A stretch of 64,000 nucleotides of DNA from an uncultured Bacteroidales bacterium (GTDB lineage Bacteria; Bacteroidota; Bacteroidia; Bacteroidales; Paludibacteraceae), in NCBI GenBank assembly GCA_900317745.1, contig ONHW01000015.1, forward strand, positions 1-64,000, given 5' to 3'. The notes under the pieces were generated by a model. The model did not search any database and was not told the origin of the DNA. It saw nothing but the letters and a program-made list of their open reading frames with translations. Positions 8,772 to 17,133 of this stretch are shown one piece after another. Positions within the stretch are counted from its first letter, which is position 1. Every line of letters starts with the position of its first letter. The position numbers were made by a program, and so were the translations under genes.

Positions 8772-10223
8772 CTATTTTTTCGAACTAATGATGTTTAATG
8801 CAATTTTTTTGATTTGAATATATTCATCCAAATGGGTAAGTTCACCTGTCGCAATGACAATAATTGCTCCAGTGATGACCTGTAATGGCAATAGAATGTA
8901 TGGCGTTAGTGGGATAAAACCGATACAATATACAACTATAGCCATTCCGAGCGCTAATAAAATAGAAGGGGTGATGTCCTTGATTTGTGCCCAAATGCTG
9001 TAATTTAGATAGGGACCGGAGTAGTAAGCATTTAAATAGAATGAAATCCACCCTGTTATGACTGAACCTATCAGCATCCAATATATGTCAACGAAGATTC
9101 CCAGTAATAGCGGTCCCACGGCAATGAACTTCTTTATTATTTCCAATTTCAAAAACAAGTCGCTACGACCTTGTACTTGTAGCATATTGAGGTTGATTGA
9201 ATGAAGTGGATAAAGTGCCATGGAGAAACATAGTATCTGCAAATACCCCACGCAAGGTAGCCATTGTTCACCAATAAGAACGTATATGAATTGTTTGGCA
9301 CATCCCGCCAAGCCGAACATTAAAACGAATGTAACAAGCATACTTAATTTGATGACTTGGCGATAAGCATTTTTCAACTGTTCCTTTTCGTTCTGCAATT
9401 TGCAGAGCACAGGATAACTGACACGTTGGATAATGCTACTCAGGTTGCGTGAAAAAATATCGGAATATAAGTGTGCCTGGGTATATTGCCCGAGTGTTGC
9501 CGGAGTATAGTATTTGCCAATAACGACTTTGTAAATCTCGTTCCATACGGTATTTATCAATCCGCTAACCAGTAGTTTCCAACCGAAGTTCCAAAGTTCT
9601 TTGAAACTTTTGAAAGAAAAGCGCAATTGCGGTATCCATCTGTTGGCAATCCAAAGTGCGATAGCTAAGATTAATTGTTTAACAATCTGTTGCCCGACGA
9701 GTGACCAAACGCCAAGTCCTGAAAGCGCCATAGTTATTCCTACAATACCGGAGATAACAGCCGCGGCAAGTGAACAGAAGGTAATGGTACGGAAATCTAC
9801 TTTCTTGACAAGCTTGGTGTTTGGCACAAGAGCCATTGCATTGAAAATAACAGTGACGCCAATAACGCGCAATAAAATGGTTAATTGTGGTTTGTCAAAG
9901 AAACTGCTGATGAATGGCGCACAAACAAACAATATGCCGTACATGCAAACACTCAATGCGAAGTTTGTTAAGAAGACAGTGTTGAAATCATCTTCCGAAG
10001 CATCCAACTTACGAATGAGAGCGTTGCTTAGACCACTATTGACGATCGCTTCAGATACGACAATGAAGATCATCAGGATGCCGAGTAGCCCGTATTCTTC
10101 AGGCGACAAAAGACGCGCCAACACTATTCCGACCAAGAATGTTATACCTTGGTTGAGAATGCTATCGGTAAAACTCCAGCCTACGCCTTTGATGGTCGTA
10201 TGTCGCAAACTCGGATCTGACAT
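8772..10223 (-). CDS. Polysaccharide flippase, MOP superfamily (Wzx/WzxC-like)
   Basis: A 483-residue membrane protein with about 12-14 hydrophobic segments. The opening SLRHTTIKGVGWSFTDSILNQGITF and VGIVLARLLSPEEYGLLG are diagnostic of the polysaccharide biosynthesis/MOP flippase family. It should flip undecaprenyl-PP-linked repeat units to the periplasm for EpsG-type polymerisation. The start overlaps the wzz stop as TAATG, so the two are coupled. The DNA is AT-richer than that of wza and the dehydrogenases. Confidence 0.92.
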   Translation of the reverse strand: MSDPSLRHTTIKGVGWSFTDSILNQGITFLVGIVLARLLSPEEYGLLGILMIFIVVSEAIVNSGLSNALIRKLDASEDDFNTVFLTNFALSVCMYGILFVCAPFISSFFDKPQLTILLRVIGVTVIFNAMALVPNTKLVKKVDFRTITFCSLAAAVISGIVGITMALSGLGVWSLVGQQIVKQLILAIALWIANRWIPQLRFSFKSFKELWNFGWKLLVSGLINTVWNEIYKVVIGKYYTPATLGQYTQAHLYSDIFSRNLSSIIQRVSYPVLCKLQNEKEQLKNAYRQVIKLSMLVTFVLMFGLAGCAKQFIYVLIGEQWLPCVGYLQILCFSMALYPLHSINLNMLQVQGRSDLFLKLEIIKKFIAVGPLLLGIFVDIYWMLIGSVITGWISFYLNAYYSGPYLNYSIWAQIKDITPSILLALGMAIVVYCIGFIPLTPYILLPLQVITGAIIVIATGELTHLDEYIQIKKIALNIISSKK

Positions 10224-11302
10224 TAGAAAAACATCTTAATAAGTATATCCTTGCAGATGACACAGGCTGTTATGATGGTTGCAAAGAATATCATGCCGAG
10301 CACAAAAATCATGCGTTTGGGTCCGGCGGGTTTCAGCGGGATAGTGGATGATTGCAGCACGGTGAATGCCGGAGTGTTCTCTTGCAGACGTGCCTGCGTT
10401 GCCAGGTACTGCTTCTGGAAAGACGTGTAGGCAGCCTGCTTGATCTCCATCTCTGTCTCAAGATTTTGTGCCTCAATGCGGTACTTCTCCAGATTGATTC
10501 CGCTGTGGCTGTCCACATAGCGTATATATGCTTCGCTTGCACGCTGGTATTCGGCGTAAGCCTCGCGCATAACGCCCTCATAGTAGGTGAGATCGCTTCG
10601 GCTTTTAGCCGTGCGGTAGTCAACGATGAATGTTTGCAGTGCGGCACAAACCGAGTCTGCCACTATTGCACTGACAATCTTGTCCTGAGCGGTAATGTTC
10701 AGCGTAATGACGTCAGTCTTCTTGTCAATTGTGCATGATATGTTGGCGTCCATCATTTTAATGGCAGTCCATTGTTTCTTGTTCAGGCAAAAAACACTTT
10801 TCTCATTACCTTCTTCCGCCTTCTCAACCTTGACCTCTTTCTCTTTCGGACTTAGCCACAGAATGATAGTATTCTTCCACCTCCTCCAAAAGGCACTTTT
10901 CTGGTGTGTGAGCAAGTAATCATAATAAGTGCCGTTGAACGATTCGTCTGCCGTATAGACAGGTATATCGAACAAGTTGATCAGGAAATTGGGCGAAGAA
11001 ATAATGTCCGGGTACAAGTACGGGCGCAGTGCATCCGAACCTGACATACTTTGCATATTAAATCCGAAGGTCGATGCCAATGTCTGCAATGTGCCCGATG
11101 AACCGAAATCTTGCGATTCGGGAGCCAACTTGACTTCGCATTCGTAATACCTCGGTACACAAAGTATCAAAGCGGAAGACGCGACGAACGTTGCAAGGAG
11201 TACCCAATAGAACACTTTGCGCCGTTGCCAGATGGTTTGAAACATCGCTTGTATGTAATCCGGCTGCTGCTCAGATTGTATGGCGTGATTTGATTCTTCC
11301 AT
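10223..11302 (-). CDS. Wzz/chain-length determinant family protein
   Basis: A 359-residue polysaccharide co-polymerase. It has one transmembrane helix near residue 35 (RKVFYWVLLATFVASSALILC), a large periplasmic domain rich in coiled coil (about residues 225-310, AYAEYQRASEAYIRY and ETEMEIKQAAYTSFQKQ), and a second transmembrane helix near the C-terminus preceded by the proline/glycine motif IPLKPAGPKR. There is no BY-kinase domain at the C-terminus, so any kinase is elsewhere. It controls chain length with the polymerase and contacts the Wza-like exporter encoded just upstream. Confidence 0.9.
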   Translation of the reverse strand: MEESNHAIQSEQQPDYIQAMFQTIWQRRKVFYWVLLATFVASSALILCVPRYYECEVKLAPESQDFGSSGTLQTLASTFGFNMQSMSGSDALRPYLYPDIISSPNFLINLFDIPVYTADESFNGTYYDYLLTHQKSAFWRRWKNTIILWLSPKEKEVKVEKAEEGNEKSVFCLNKKQWTAIKMMDANISCTIDKKTDVITLNITAQDKIVSAIVADSVCAALQTFIVDYRTAKSRSDLTYYEGVMREAYAEYQRASEAYIRYVDSHSGINLEKYRIEAQNLETEMEIKQAAYTSFQKQYLATQARLQENTPAFTVLQSSTIPLKPAGPKRMIFVLGMIFFATIITACVICKDILIKMFF

Positions 11303-11341
11303 AACGGTTATTGTTGCTGTTGTTACTTTGAGGTGCTACCA

Positions 11342-13744
11342 TTATTTCTTTGTAGCATTGATGATCAGTGTGGTCAGTGTGGCGGCGACGCTGGCGAGTG
11401 AGGCGCTGGCGGAAGCAATGCTGACCCATTGCGTAGCGTTGCCCGGTTGGCGCTCGGGTTTGCTGGGCACAACAATCTCACAGCCCGGTTGTACCTTGCC
11501 GCCAAAAGTGGGGTGAACCTTGCCGTTGGCGTAAATGATATATGCCTTGCTGCGGCGTGCGCGGTTGCTGTAGCCGCCTGCCTGATTGATGTAGTAGCGG
11601 GCGTTCTTGCCCTGAATGAAACTTACGGTGTTCGGGTAGAGTACCTCGCCGTTGATCTTGACCGTGTTGTTGACGGTAGGAATAATCAGTACATCTCCTT
11701 CACGCAGTGTTATATCTTCGTCGCTGCCCGGGTTGGCGAGGGCTTCCGCCAGGTCGATACCTACCCAGTATGTATCACCCAGATCCAGTTTCTCGATGTT
11801 CACGCTATCCTTGGCGGATGCGGCTTTGTTGATCTTGAGCAACTGGTCGCGGCGCAGTTTCTCCTCGGGTGTCATGCGTCGTTGCAGTCGTGCGCCGGTG
11901 GTGTAGGCGTGACTGCTCAATCCTCCGGCTTGCAGCACCAGGTCGGAGAGACGGTCGTCCTGCGTCTTCATTGTATAAGTGCCCTCAAACAGCACTTCGC
12001 CCTGAATACGCACGTTCATCTGCTGACCGAACGCCGGGCTGCGGCGAACGAACACTTCGTCGTACGGCTCAAGCAGGAAACCGTGGTCGTTCAGCCCAAG
12101 GCTGTCGTTGAGTTCAACGGTGAACAGTTGCGTCTTGATCTGCATCTCTTCTTTCGCCTTGGGGTCAATCACGCGGCGGGCTATGTCAACCTTGCTCACC
12201 GAGGCTTTTTCGGTCAAACCGCCGGCACGAAGAATCAGATCTTCCACGCTCTCGTTGTGGGCGTAGGCAAAGGTGTCCGGCTGATAGACCTCGCCATGAA
12301 TAACCACAATCAGGTTCTCCAGTTCGTTCTTGCGCGAGGGTACGAAGAGCTGGTCTTCGTTGCGCAACTGTATATCTTCCGTTGTACCGTTCAGGATACC
12401 TTGCAGGTCGATGGCCAGGGCGAGGTATGTGCGGTCGAGTTGCATGCGGTAGAGCACGGCGCGGGTGGCAGACGCATCTTCGCTCAACCCGTCGGCTGCG
12501 GCTACCAGACTGCTGACTGTCGTAACGTTCTCGTCCAAGCCGTAGAAGCCCGGGCGGAACACTGCACCTTGTATCTCTACCGTGTTCTTCAGTCGCGGCA
12601 GGATAGCGGCTACGTCAATCGAGTCGCCGTCCATGAGCCGGAACGAGCCGAAGTCGGCATTGCGGATCGTGTGTACGGATTGTGCGCCGTTGTTTCTGCG
12701 CATCACACGTACTGCATCGGTATAAGCCTCGCCGCTGAATCCTCCGGCGAAGTACAGCAGGCGATCCAGCGTCTCGTCAGGTTTCATCTCGTAGTACATC
12801 GGCCGTTTGACTTTGCCGTCGATGCAGGTGAGTGCGCTGTAGGTGTTCACAATCACTACATCGCCGTCCTCCAGACGCACATCGCCGTCCAGCACGCCGT
12901 CCATCAGATAACTGTATAAGTCCACCTGACTGAGCAGTTGGTTCTGGCGGAAGATACGTATGGCACGCAGTGTACCTTTCTCGGTCACGCCGCCAGCCAT
13001 GTACAGTGCGTTCATCACATTGGCGAAGGCGGACAACTGGTAGGAGCCCGGTGTGGTTACTTCGCCCATGACGTTCACGGTGATTGTGCGCGTCTGCCCC
13101 AGACTGAGCATGATCTGGCTGCCCTGGTAACGCTTGCCGATAGTGTTCTTCAGCCGGCGGGTAGCCTCGATGATCGTTAGCCCGCCCAGTTGAACAGGAC
13201 CGTAACCGTCAATCGTGATTGTACCGTCCGGACTAATGACAGAGCGGATGTTCAGTTGCCCGGCACCGTAGATGTCAATGATCACTTCGTCGCCTGCACC
13301 CAAGGTGTAGTTCTTCGGCGTAGCTTGGTTCATGTTCGGCTGGAATTGCGCGTCGGGCGTGCGGAAGATGTCCTGCCCGAATACGCGGCTCTTCTGTGCC
13401 TCCAGGCTCAGCAGTTGTGCGTTGAACATCGGCTGCGTGCCGTCGGGCGACTGCTCACCGGCTGATAACATCTCCCCGTTGTTCTGACGGAGAGTCTGCG
13501 TCTGCTGGCTCAGATTGGTCAGACCGTTGTTTTGCTGCTGCATGGCACCCATCTGCTGGTTCAGGCGCTGCAGCTGCTCAACCGTTGCACCGCTCTTGAG
13601 CAGTTGCTTGGCTATATCCATCTCCGTCAGACCTTGCGCATGCAGGTTGAGCGCTGTCTGAACAACTTGCTGGTCGGTTAGTGCCATGGCATACACCAAC
13701 GGCAGCAGAAACATCAGCAGTAGGGCTGTTCGTGTCTTATTCAT
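11342..13744 (-). CDS. Polysaccharide export outer-membrane protein (Wza-like, multi-SLBB)
   Basis: An exporter of about 800 residues. A signal peptide (MNKTRTALLLMFLLPLVYAMA) precedes a Gln-rich linker with coiled-coil character (residues 40-95). Then comes the Poly_export domain (YTLGAGDEVIIDIYGAGQLN) and roughly six SLBB-type repeats, each with a V.GEV..PG.Y.. core (for example VMGEVTTPGSYQLSAFANV and IQGEVLFEGTYTMKTQDDR). A C-terminal helix follows (SIASASASLASVAATLTTLI). An ATG further upstream at 13780 is open, but ATG 13744 starts a good signal peptide and is chosen. It forms the outer-membrane/periplasmic channel for the capsule made by this operon. Confidence 0.92.
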   Translation of the reverse strand: MNKTRTALLLMFLLPLVYAMALTDQQVVQTALNLHAQGLTEMDIAKQLLKSGATVEQLQRLNQQMGAMQQQNNGLTNLSQQTQTLRQNNGEMLSAGEQSPDGTQPMFNAQLLSLEAQKSRVFGQDIFRTPDAQFQPNMNQATPKNYTLGAGDEVIIDIYGAGQLNIRSVISPDGTITIDGYGPVQLGGLTIIEATRRLKNTIGKRYQGSQIMLSLGQTRTITVNVMGEVTTPGSYQLSAFANVMNALYMAGGVTEKGTLRAIRIFRQNQLLSQVDLYSYLMDGVLDGDVRLEDGDVVIVNTYSALTCIDGKVKRPMYYEMKPDETLDRLLYFAGGFSGEAYTDAVRVMRRNNGAQSVHTIRNADFGSFRLMDGDSIDVAAILPRLKNTVEIQGAVFRPGFYGLDENVTTVSSLVAAADGLSEDASATRAVLYRMQLDRTYLALAIDLQGILNGTTEDIQLRNEDQLFVPSRKNELENLIVVIHGEVYQPDTFAYAHNESVEDLILRAGGLTEKASVSKVDIARRVIDPKAKEEMQIKTQLFTVELNDSLGLNDHGFLLEPYDEVFVRRSPAFGQQMNVRIQGEVLFEGTYTMKTQDDRLSDLVLQAGGLSSHAYTTGARLQRRMTPEEKLRRDQLLKINKAASAKDSVNIEKLDLGDTYWVGIDLAEALANPGSDEDITLREGDVLIIPTVNNTVKINGEVLYPNTVSFIQGKNARYYINQAGGYSNRARRSKAYIIYANGKVHPTFGGKVQPGCEIVVPSKPERQPGNATQWVSIASASASLASVAATLTTLIINATKK

Positions 13745-13813
13745 ATAGTGTTTGATTTTCGCAGAATTTATTGTTAGCAAAATTACTGTTTGCAGAATTA
13801 TTGTTTTGCAGAA

Positions 13814-15079
13814 TCAATCCCGCATGTAAATATCTCGTGTATAAACTTTGTCCTTCACGTCGTCCAGGCAGGTCTCATAGCGGTTGGCAATGATTGCCTG
13901 ACTCTGCTGCTTGAACTCGTCGAGGTTGTTAACAACCTTGCTGCCGAAGAACGTTGAGCCGTTCTCCAGTGTCGGTTCGTAGATGATCACCGTGGCACCT
14001 TTCGCCTTGATACGTTTCATTACGCCCTGAATACTCGACTGCCGGAAGTTGTCGGAGTTAGCCTTCATGGTCAGTCGATAGACGCCGATGGTACATGCGC
14101 GTTCCTGCTTGGCGTCAAAGTCGCCGCGGTGGTAATAGTCGTAGTACCCGGCTTTGGCAAGCACGCGGTCGGCAATGAAGTCCTTGCGTGTGCGGTTGCT
14201 CTCGACTATAGCGCCAATGAGGTTCTCGGGCACATCCTGATAGTTGGCAAGGAGCTGCTTCGTATCTTTCGGCAGACAGTAACCACCGTAGCCGAACGAA
14301 GGGTTGTTGTACTGCGTGCCGATACGCGGGTCGAGGCACACGCCTTCGATGATCTTCTGCGTGCTCAGACCTTTCATCTCGGCGTAGGTGTCCAGTTCGT
14401 TGAAGAAACTGACGCGCAGAGCGAGGTAGGTGTTCGCAAAGAGTTTGACAGCCTCCGCCTCGGTAAAGCCCATGTACAACGTGTCGATGTCCGGCTTGAG
14501 TGCGCCCTGTTGCAGCAAGGCAGCGAACCGATGGGCGGCATTCGTGAGTCGTTCGTCGCCGAAGTCAGTACCAACAATGATCCGCGAGGGATAGAGGTTG
14601 TCGTACAACGCTTTGCTCTCGCGCAGGAACTCCGGCGAGAACAGGATGTTTCGGCTGCCGGTCTGCTGGCGGATATGCTCGGTGTAACCCACGGGAACGG
14701 TGGACTTGATCACCATGAACGCGTCGGGATTGACGGCCATGACCAGACGAATAACCGTCTCTACCGCCGAGGTGTCGAAGTAGTTACGCTGCGGATCGTA
14801 GTTAGTGGGCGCAGCTATAACAACAAACTCGGCATCCTTGTACGCCGACTCGGCATCCAACGTGGCGGTGAGGTCCAAACGGATAGGCTGACCGTCGGGC
14901 GCTGACTGCTGACCGCTTAAATACTTTTCGATATACTCGTCCTGTATAGGCGACTGGCGGCGGTTGAGCATCTCGACCTTTTCGGGGAGGATGTCCACGG
15001 CAGTCACTTTGTTGTGTTGCGCAAGGAGTGTGGCTATACTCAAGCCTACGTATCCTGTGCCTGCTACTGCTATGTGCAT
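13814..15079 (-). CDS. UDP-glucose/GDP-mannose dehydrogenase family (Ugd-like)
   Basis: A 421-residue NAD-dependent 6-dehydrogenase. It has a Rossmann start [21 protein letters not shown], the STVPVGYT active-site stretch, [14 protein letters not shown], and the catalytic cysteine motif [18 protein letters not shown]. It resembles UDP-glucose 6-dehydrogenases that make UDP-glucuronate for the capsule. The frame is open to 15112, but ATG 15079 begins the nucleotide-binding strand directly. The gap to the upstream dehydrogenase gene holds a repeat-A palindrome. Confidence 0.9.
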   Translation of the reverse strand: MHIAVAGTGYVGLSIATLLAQHNKVTAVDILPEKVEMLNRRQSPIQDEYIEKYLSGQQSAPDGQPIRLDLTATLDAESAYKDAEFVVIAAPTNYDPQRNYFDTSAVETVIRLVMAVNPDAFMVIKSTVPVGYTEHIRQQTGSRNILFSPEFLRESKALYDNLYPSRIIVGTDFGDERLTNAAHRFAALLQQGALKPDIDTLYMGFTEAEAVKLFANTYLALRVSFFNELDTYAEMKGLSTQKIIEGVCLDPRIGTQYNNPSFGYGGYCLPKDTKQLLANYQDVPENLIGAIVESNRTRKDFIADRVLAKAGYYDYYHRGDFDAKQERACTIGVYRLTMKANSDNFRQSSIQGVMKRIKAKGATVIIYEPTLENGSTFFGSKVVNNLDEFKQQSQAIIANRYETCLDDVKDKVYTRDIYMRD

Positions 15080-15103
15080 ATTGTTAGCGTGTTTTTTGTG
15101 TGT

Positions 15104-15123
15104 GTCAGCCAAGTTTGGCTGAC
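15104..15123. repeat. Family A palindromic repeat between two dehydrogenase genes
   Basis: GTCAGCCAAG/TTTGGCTGAC is a 20-nt near-perfect palindrome with one G-T mismatch. It ends 3 nt before the tviB-like stop (15127-15129 on the minus strand) and fills the short intergenic gap inside the capsule operon. The same core recurs at gltX, spoIID, ftsY and htpG. Confidence 0.8.
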
Positions 15124-15126
15124 TGA

Positions 15127-16422
15127 TTAGAGCCTTGCATCCACGAGCTCGCGGGGAACAAAACCTTTCACATCGAAGATCACGGCGCCTTGCTCGCGGT
15201 ATTTCTTGAAGTCAAACGTCTTGAACTGGTTGTGGCTGACGCAGGCAACAACGGCTTCGTATCTCTTCTCGGGGTCAACGGCGGCTATCAGTTCCTTGCC
15301 GTACTCGTGGCGAACAACCTCGGGCGAAGCCCACGGGTCGTAGATATCCACGCGGCAACCAAAATCCTCCAGTTCGTTAGCGATGTCCACCACCTTGGTG
15401 TTTCGGCAGTCGGGGCAGTTCTCCTTGAAGGTCACGCCCAGGATCAGTACGTTCGAGTCCTTGATCTTGTGGTCCTTCTGGATCATGAGTTTGAGCGTCT
15501 TGTCGGCAATGAACTTCGCGATGGAGTTGTTCACCGCACGTCCGGACAGTATAACCTGCGGGTCGTAACCCAGAGCTTTGGCTTTGTGGGCGAGGTAGTA
15601 CGGGTCCACGGATATGCAGTGCCCGCCTACGAGTCCCGGACGGTACTTCAGGAAGTTCCACTTCGTGCCGGCTGCCTCTATCACGTCGTTCGTGTCTATG
15701 CCCACGCGGTCACAAATCAGGGCAAGCTCGTTCATGAAAGAGATGTTCACGTCGCGCTGACTGTTCTCCACGGCTTTGGCGGCTTCCGCCACTTTCATGT
15801 TCGGTGCGCGGTGCGTGCCGTTCTCCAGGATGCTATTGTAGAGCGCATCCACAATGTCCGCGACCTCGGGCGTTGAGCCGGAGGTTATCTTCTTGATCTT
15901 CGTGAGCGTGTTCACTTTGTCACCCGGGTTGATACGTTCCGGCGAGTAGCCGCAGTAGAAGTCCTGATTGAACTTCAGCCCCGAGAACTTCTCCAGTACA
16001 GGCACACAATCCTCCTCGGTGCAGCCCGGATAAACGGTTGATTCGTAGATAACTATGTCGCCACGGTTGAGCGTCTTGCCTATCAGTTCGCTGGCGCTGA
16101 GCAGCGGTTTTAGATCCGGCGTGTTGAACCGGTCGATTGGTGTGGGAACGGTCACGATGTACGTGTTCGCCTGCTTCAGCTCGCTGATGTCCGAGGTCAG
16201 GGTCAGTCCTACTTTCTTCGTCGTCTCATACAGGTCGCGAGCCTGCTTCATGCCGACAAGGTCGGCTTCCAAGGTGTGATCTTTGCCGGCTTGCAACTCC
16301 GCTACACGCGGCTCGAAGATGTCGAAGCCGATAACGCGGTACTTCTTGCCATACTCAATTGCCAGTGGCAGACCTACATAACCCAGCCCTACCACTGCGA
16401 TAACTCGATTTGATAAATCCAT
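15127..16422 (-). CDS. Nucleotide-sugar 6-dehydrogenase (TviB/WbpA type)
   Basis: A 431-residue UDP-N-acetylhexosamine 6-dehydrogenase-type enzyme. It has the Rossmann motif [43 protein letters not shown], and the catalytic cysteine in [19 protein letters not shown]. The GGHCI.VDPYY form and the ERINPGD motif place it with TviB/WbpA/CapL enzymes that make UDP-GlcNAc or UDP-GalNAc uronic acids, distinct from the Ugd-like gene next to it. It is the first gene of the operon; a strong promoter lies 55-86 nt upstream. The capsule therefore probably contains at least one N-acetylated uronic acid. Confidence 0.92.
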   Translation of the reverse strand: MDLSNRVIAVVGLGYVGLPLAIEYGKKYRVIGFDIFEPRVAELQAGKDHTLEADLVGMKQARDLYETTKKVGLTLTSDISELKQANTYIVTVPTPIDRFNTPDLKPLLSASELIGKTLNRGDIVIYESTVYPGCTEEDCVPVLEKFSGLKFNQDFYCGYSPERINPGDKVNTLTKIKKITSGSTPEVADIVDALYNSILENGTHRAPNMKVAEAAKAVENSQRDVNISFMNELALICDRVGIDTNDVIEAAGTKWNFLKYRPGLVGGHCISVDPYYLAHKAKALGYDPQVILSGRAVNNSIAKFIADKTLKLMIQKDHKIKDSNVLILGVTFKENCPDCRNTKVVDIANELEDFGCRVDIYDPWASPEVVRHEYGKELIAAVDPEKRYEAVVACVSHNQFKTFDFKKYREQGAVIFDVKGFVPRELVDARL

Positions 16423-16476
16423 ATTTATTTAGTGTGTTTAGAATGTTCGTTTTTATGCGTATTTATAAAGCGGGCA

Positions 16477-16508
16477 CAAAGATACGAAAAAAAAATGACA
16501 TTTGCAAA
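16477..16508 (-). promoter_or_regulatory. Bacteroidota -33/-7 promoter of the capsule operon
   Basis: On the minus strand TTTG (16508-16505) is followed after exactly 20 nt by TATCTTTG (16484-16477), matching the Bacteroidota primary-sigma consensus TTTG-N20-TAnnTTTG. Transcription should begin near 16470, giving a leader of about 48 nt before the dehydrogenase ATG at 16422. Confidence 0.8.
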
Positions 16509-17010
16509 TTTTTCATAGAAAAAAGTTTGTTGTTAGGCGGTTTTAGCGTTTTATGGGGTTTGCGTGTGCCACAATTGCGCGTATTAAGCCGCAAAAACGA
16601 GGATTTTGGACATTTGTTTGAGAGGAAAAATGCAACAAAAAGTATATAATACATAGTATTATATAGAATATGCATGAAAGTTGTAAAATTATCGGTTTAT
16701 CCTACGGTTATCCTACGGTTATGTTGCGGTTATCCTTTGGTAAGGATTCGATAATGGGGCGAAAACGGGTTGGAATGGAGCGGAGATGGAATATGTGCGG
16801 GTGTAGGCAGAATGGAGACGGATTGCAAAAAACGTTCCGTTCGATCGGGGTTTTATCGAGTGGAAGTCGGAGGTTTGTCGTGGTTGATAGTGAAACGATG
16901 GAGTTCACAGATTTACCAAATTAAGTAAATCGAATATTTTTTTTCGTCAACAATTACCAAAAATTATCAAAAATTTTTTGAAACCAAAAACGCGGCGGTA
17001 CGCTCGCTTC
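16509..17010. other. Intergenic stretch without a supported gene
   Basis: Between the capsule promoter and the leucine-rich-repeat gene no open frame looks coding; the 84-codon frame at 16670-16924 has a random composition. The stretch holds the 11-nt tandem array at 16694-16744 and AT-rich DNA near 16925-16980. Confidence 0.5.
16694..16744. repeat. Tandem 11-nt repeat array
   Basis: Units GGTTTATCCTAC, GGTTATCCTAC, GGTTATGTTGC and GGTTATCCTTT run head to tail. The last unit also forms a small hairpin (ATCCTT-TGGT-AAGGAT). A period of 11 nt is close to one helical turn, so repeated protein contacts on one DNA face are possible but unproven. Confidence 0.6.
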
Positions 17011-17043
17011 AAAAAAACAAGGCAAGGATTGCTCCCTGCCTTG
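17011..17043 (-). terminator. Rho-independent terminator of the leucine-rich-repeat gene
   Basis: On the minus strand a 7-bp stem CAAGGCA/TGCCTTG with a 12-nt loop is followed by seven T residues. It lies about 90 nt beyond the stop codon at 17134 and ends the gene cleanly before the capsule promoter region. Confidence 0.75.
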
Positions 17044-17133
17044 AGTTGGGATAGTTTTGTCAAGCGATTATGAAGAAGTCGCTCATGGAAAAGCATTTGT
17101 TACTCGCTTATGGAAATCGCGAGCACAGAACAC

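Noticed and set aside
11429..12919. 496-codon open frame antisense to the Wza-like gene
   Set aside because: It is a shadow frame produced by the codon bias of the opposite gene; the SLBB protein on the minus strand fully explains the DNA.
16670..16924. 84-codon open frame in the intergenic region before the leucine-rich-repeat gene
   Set aside because: It has Cys, Arg and Gly runs of random character, crosses the 11-nt array, and lacks a promoter or a recognisable motif.
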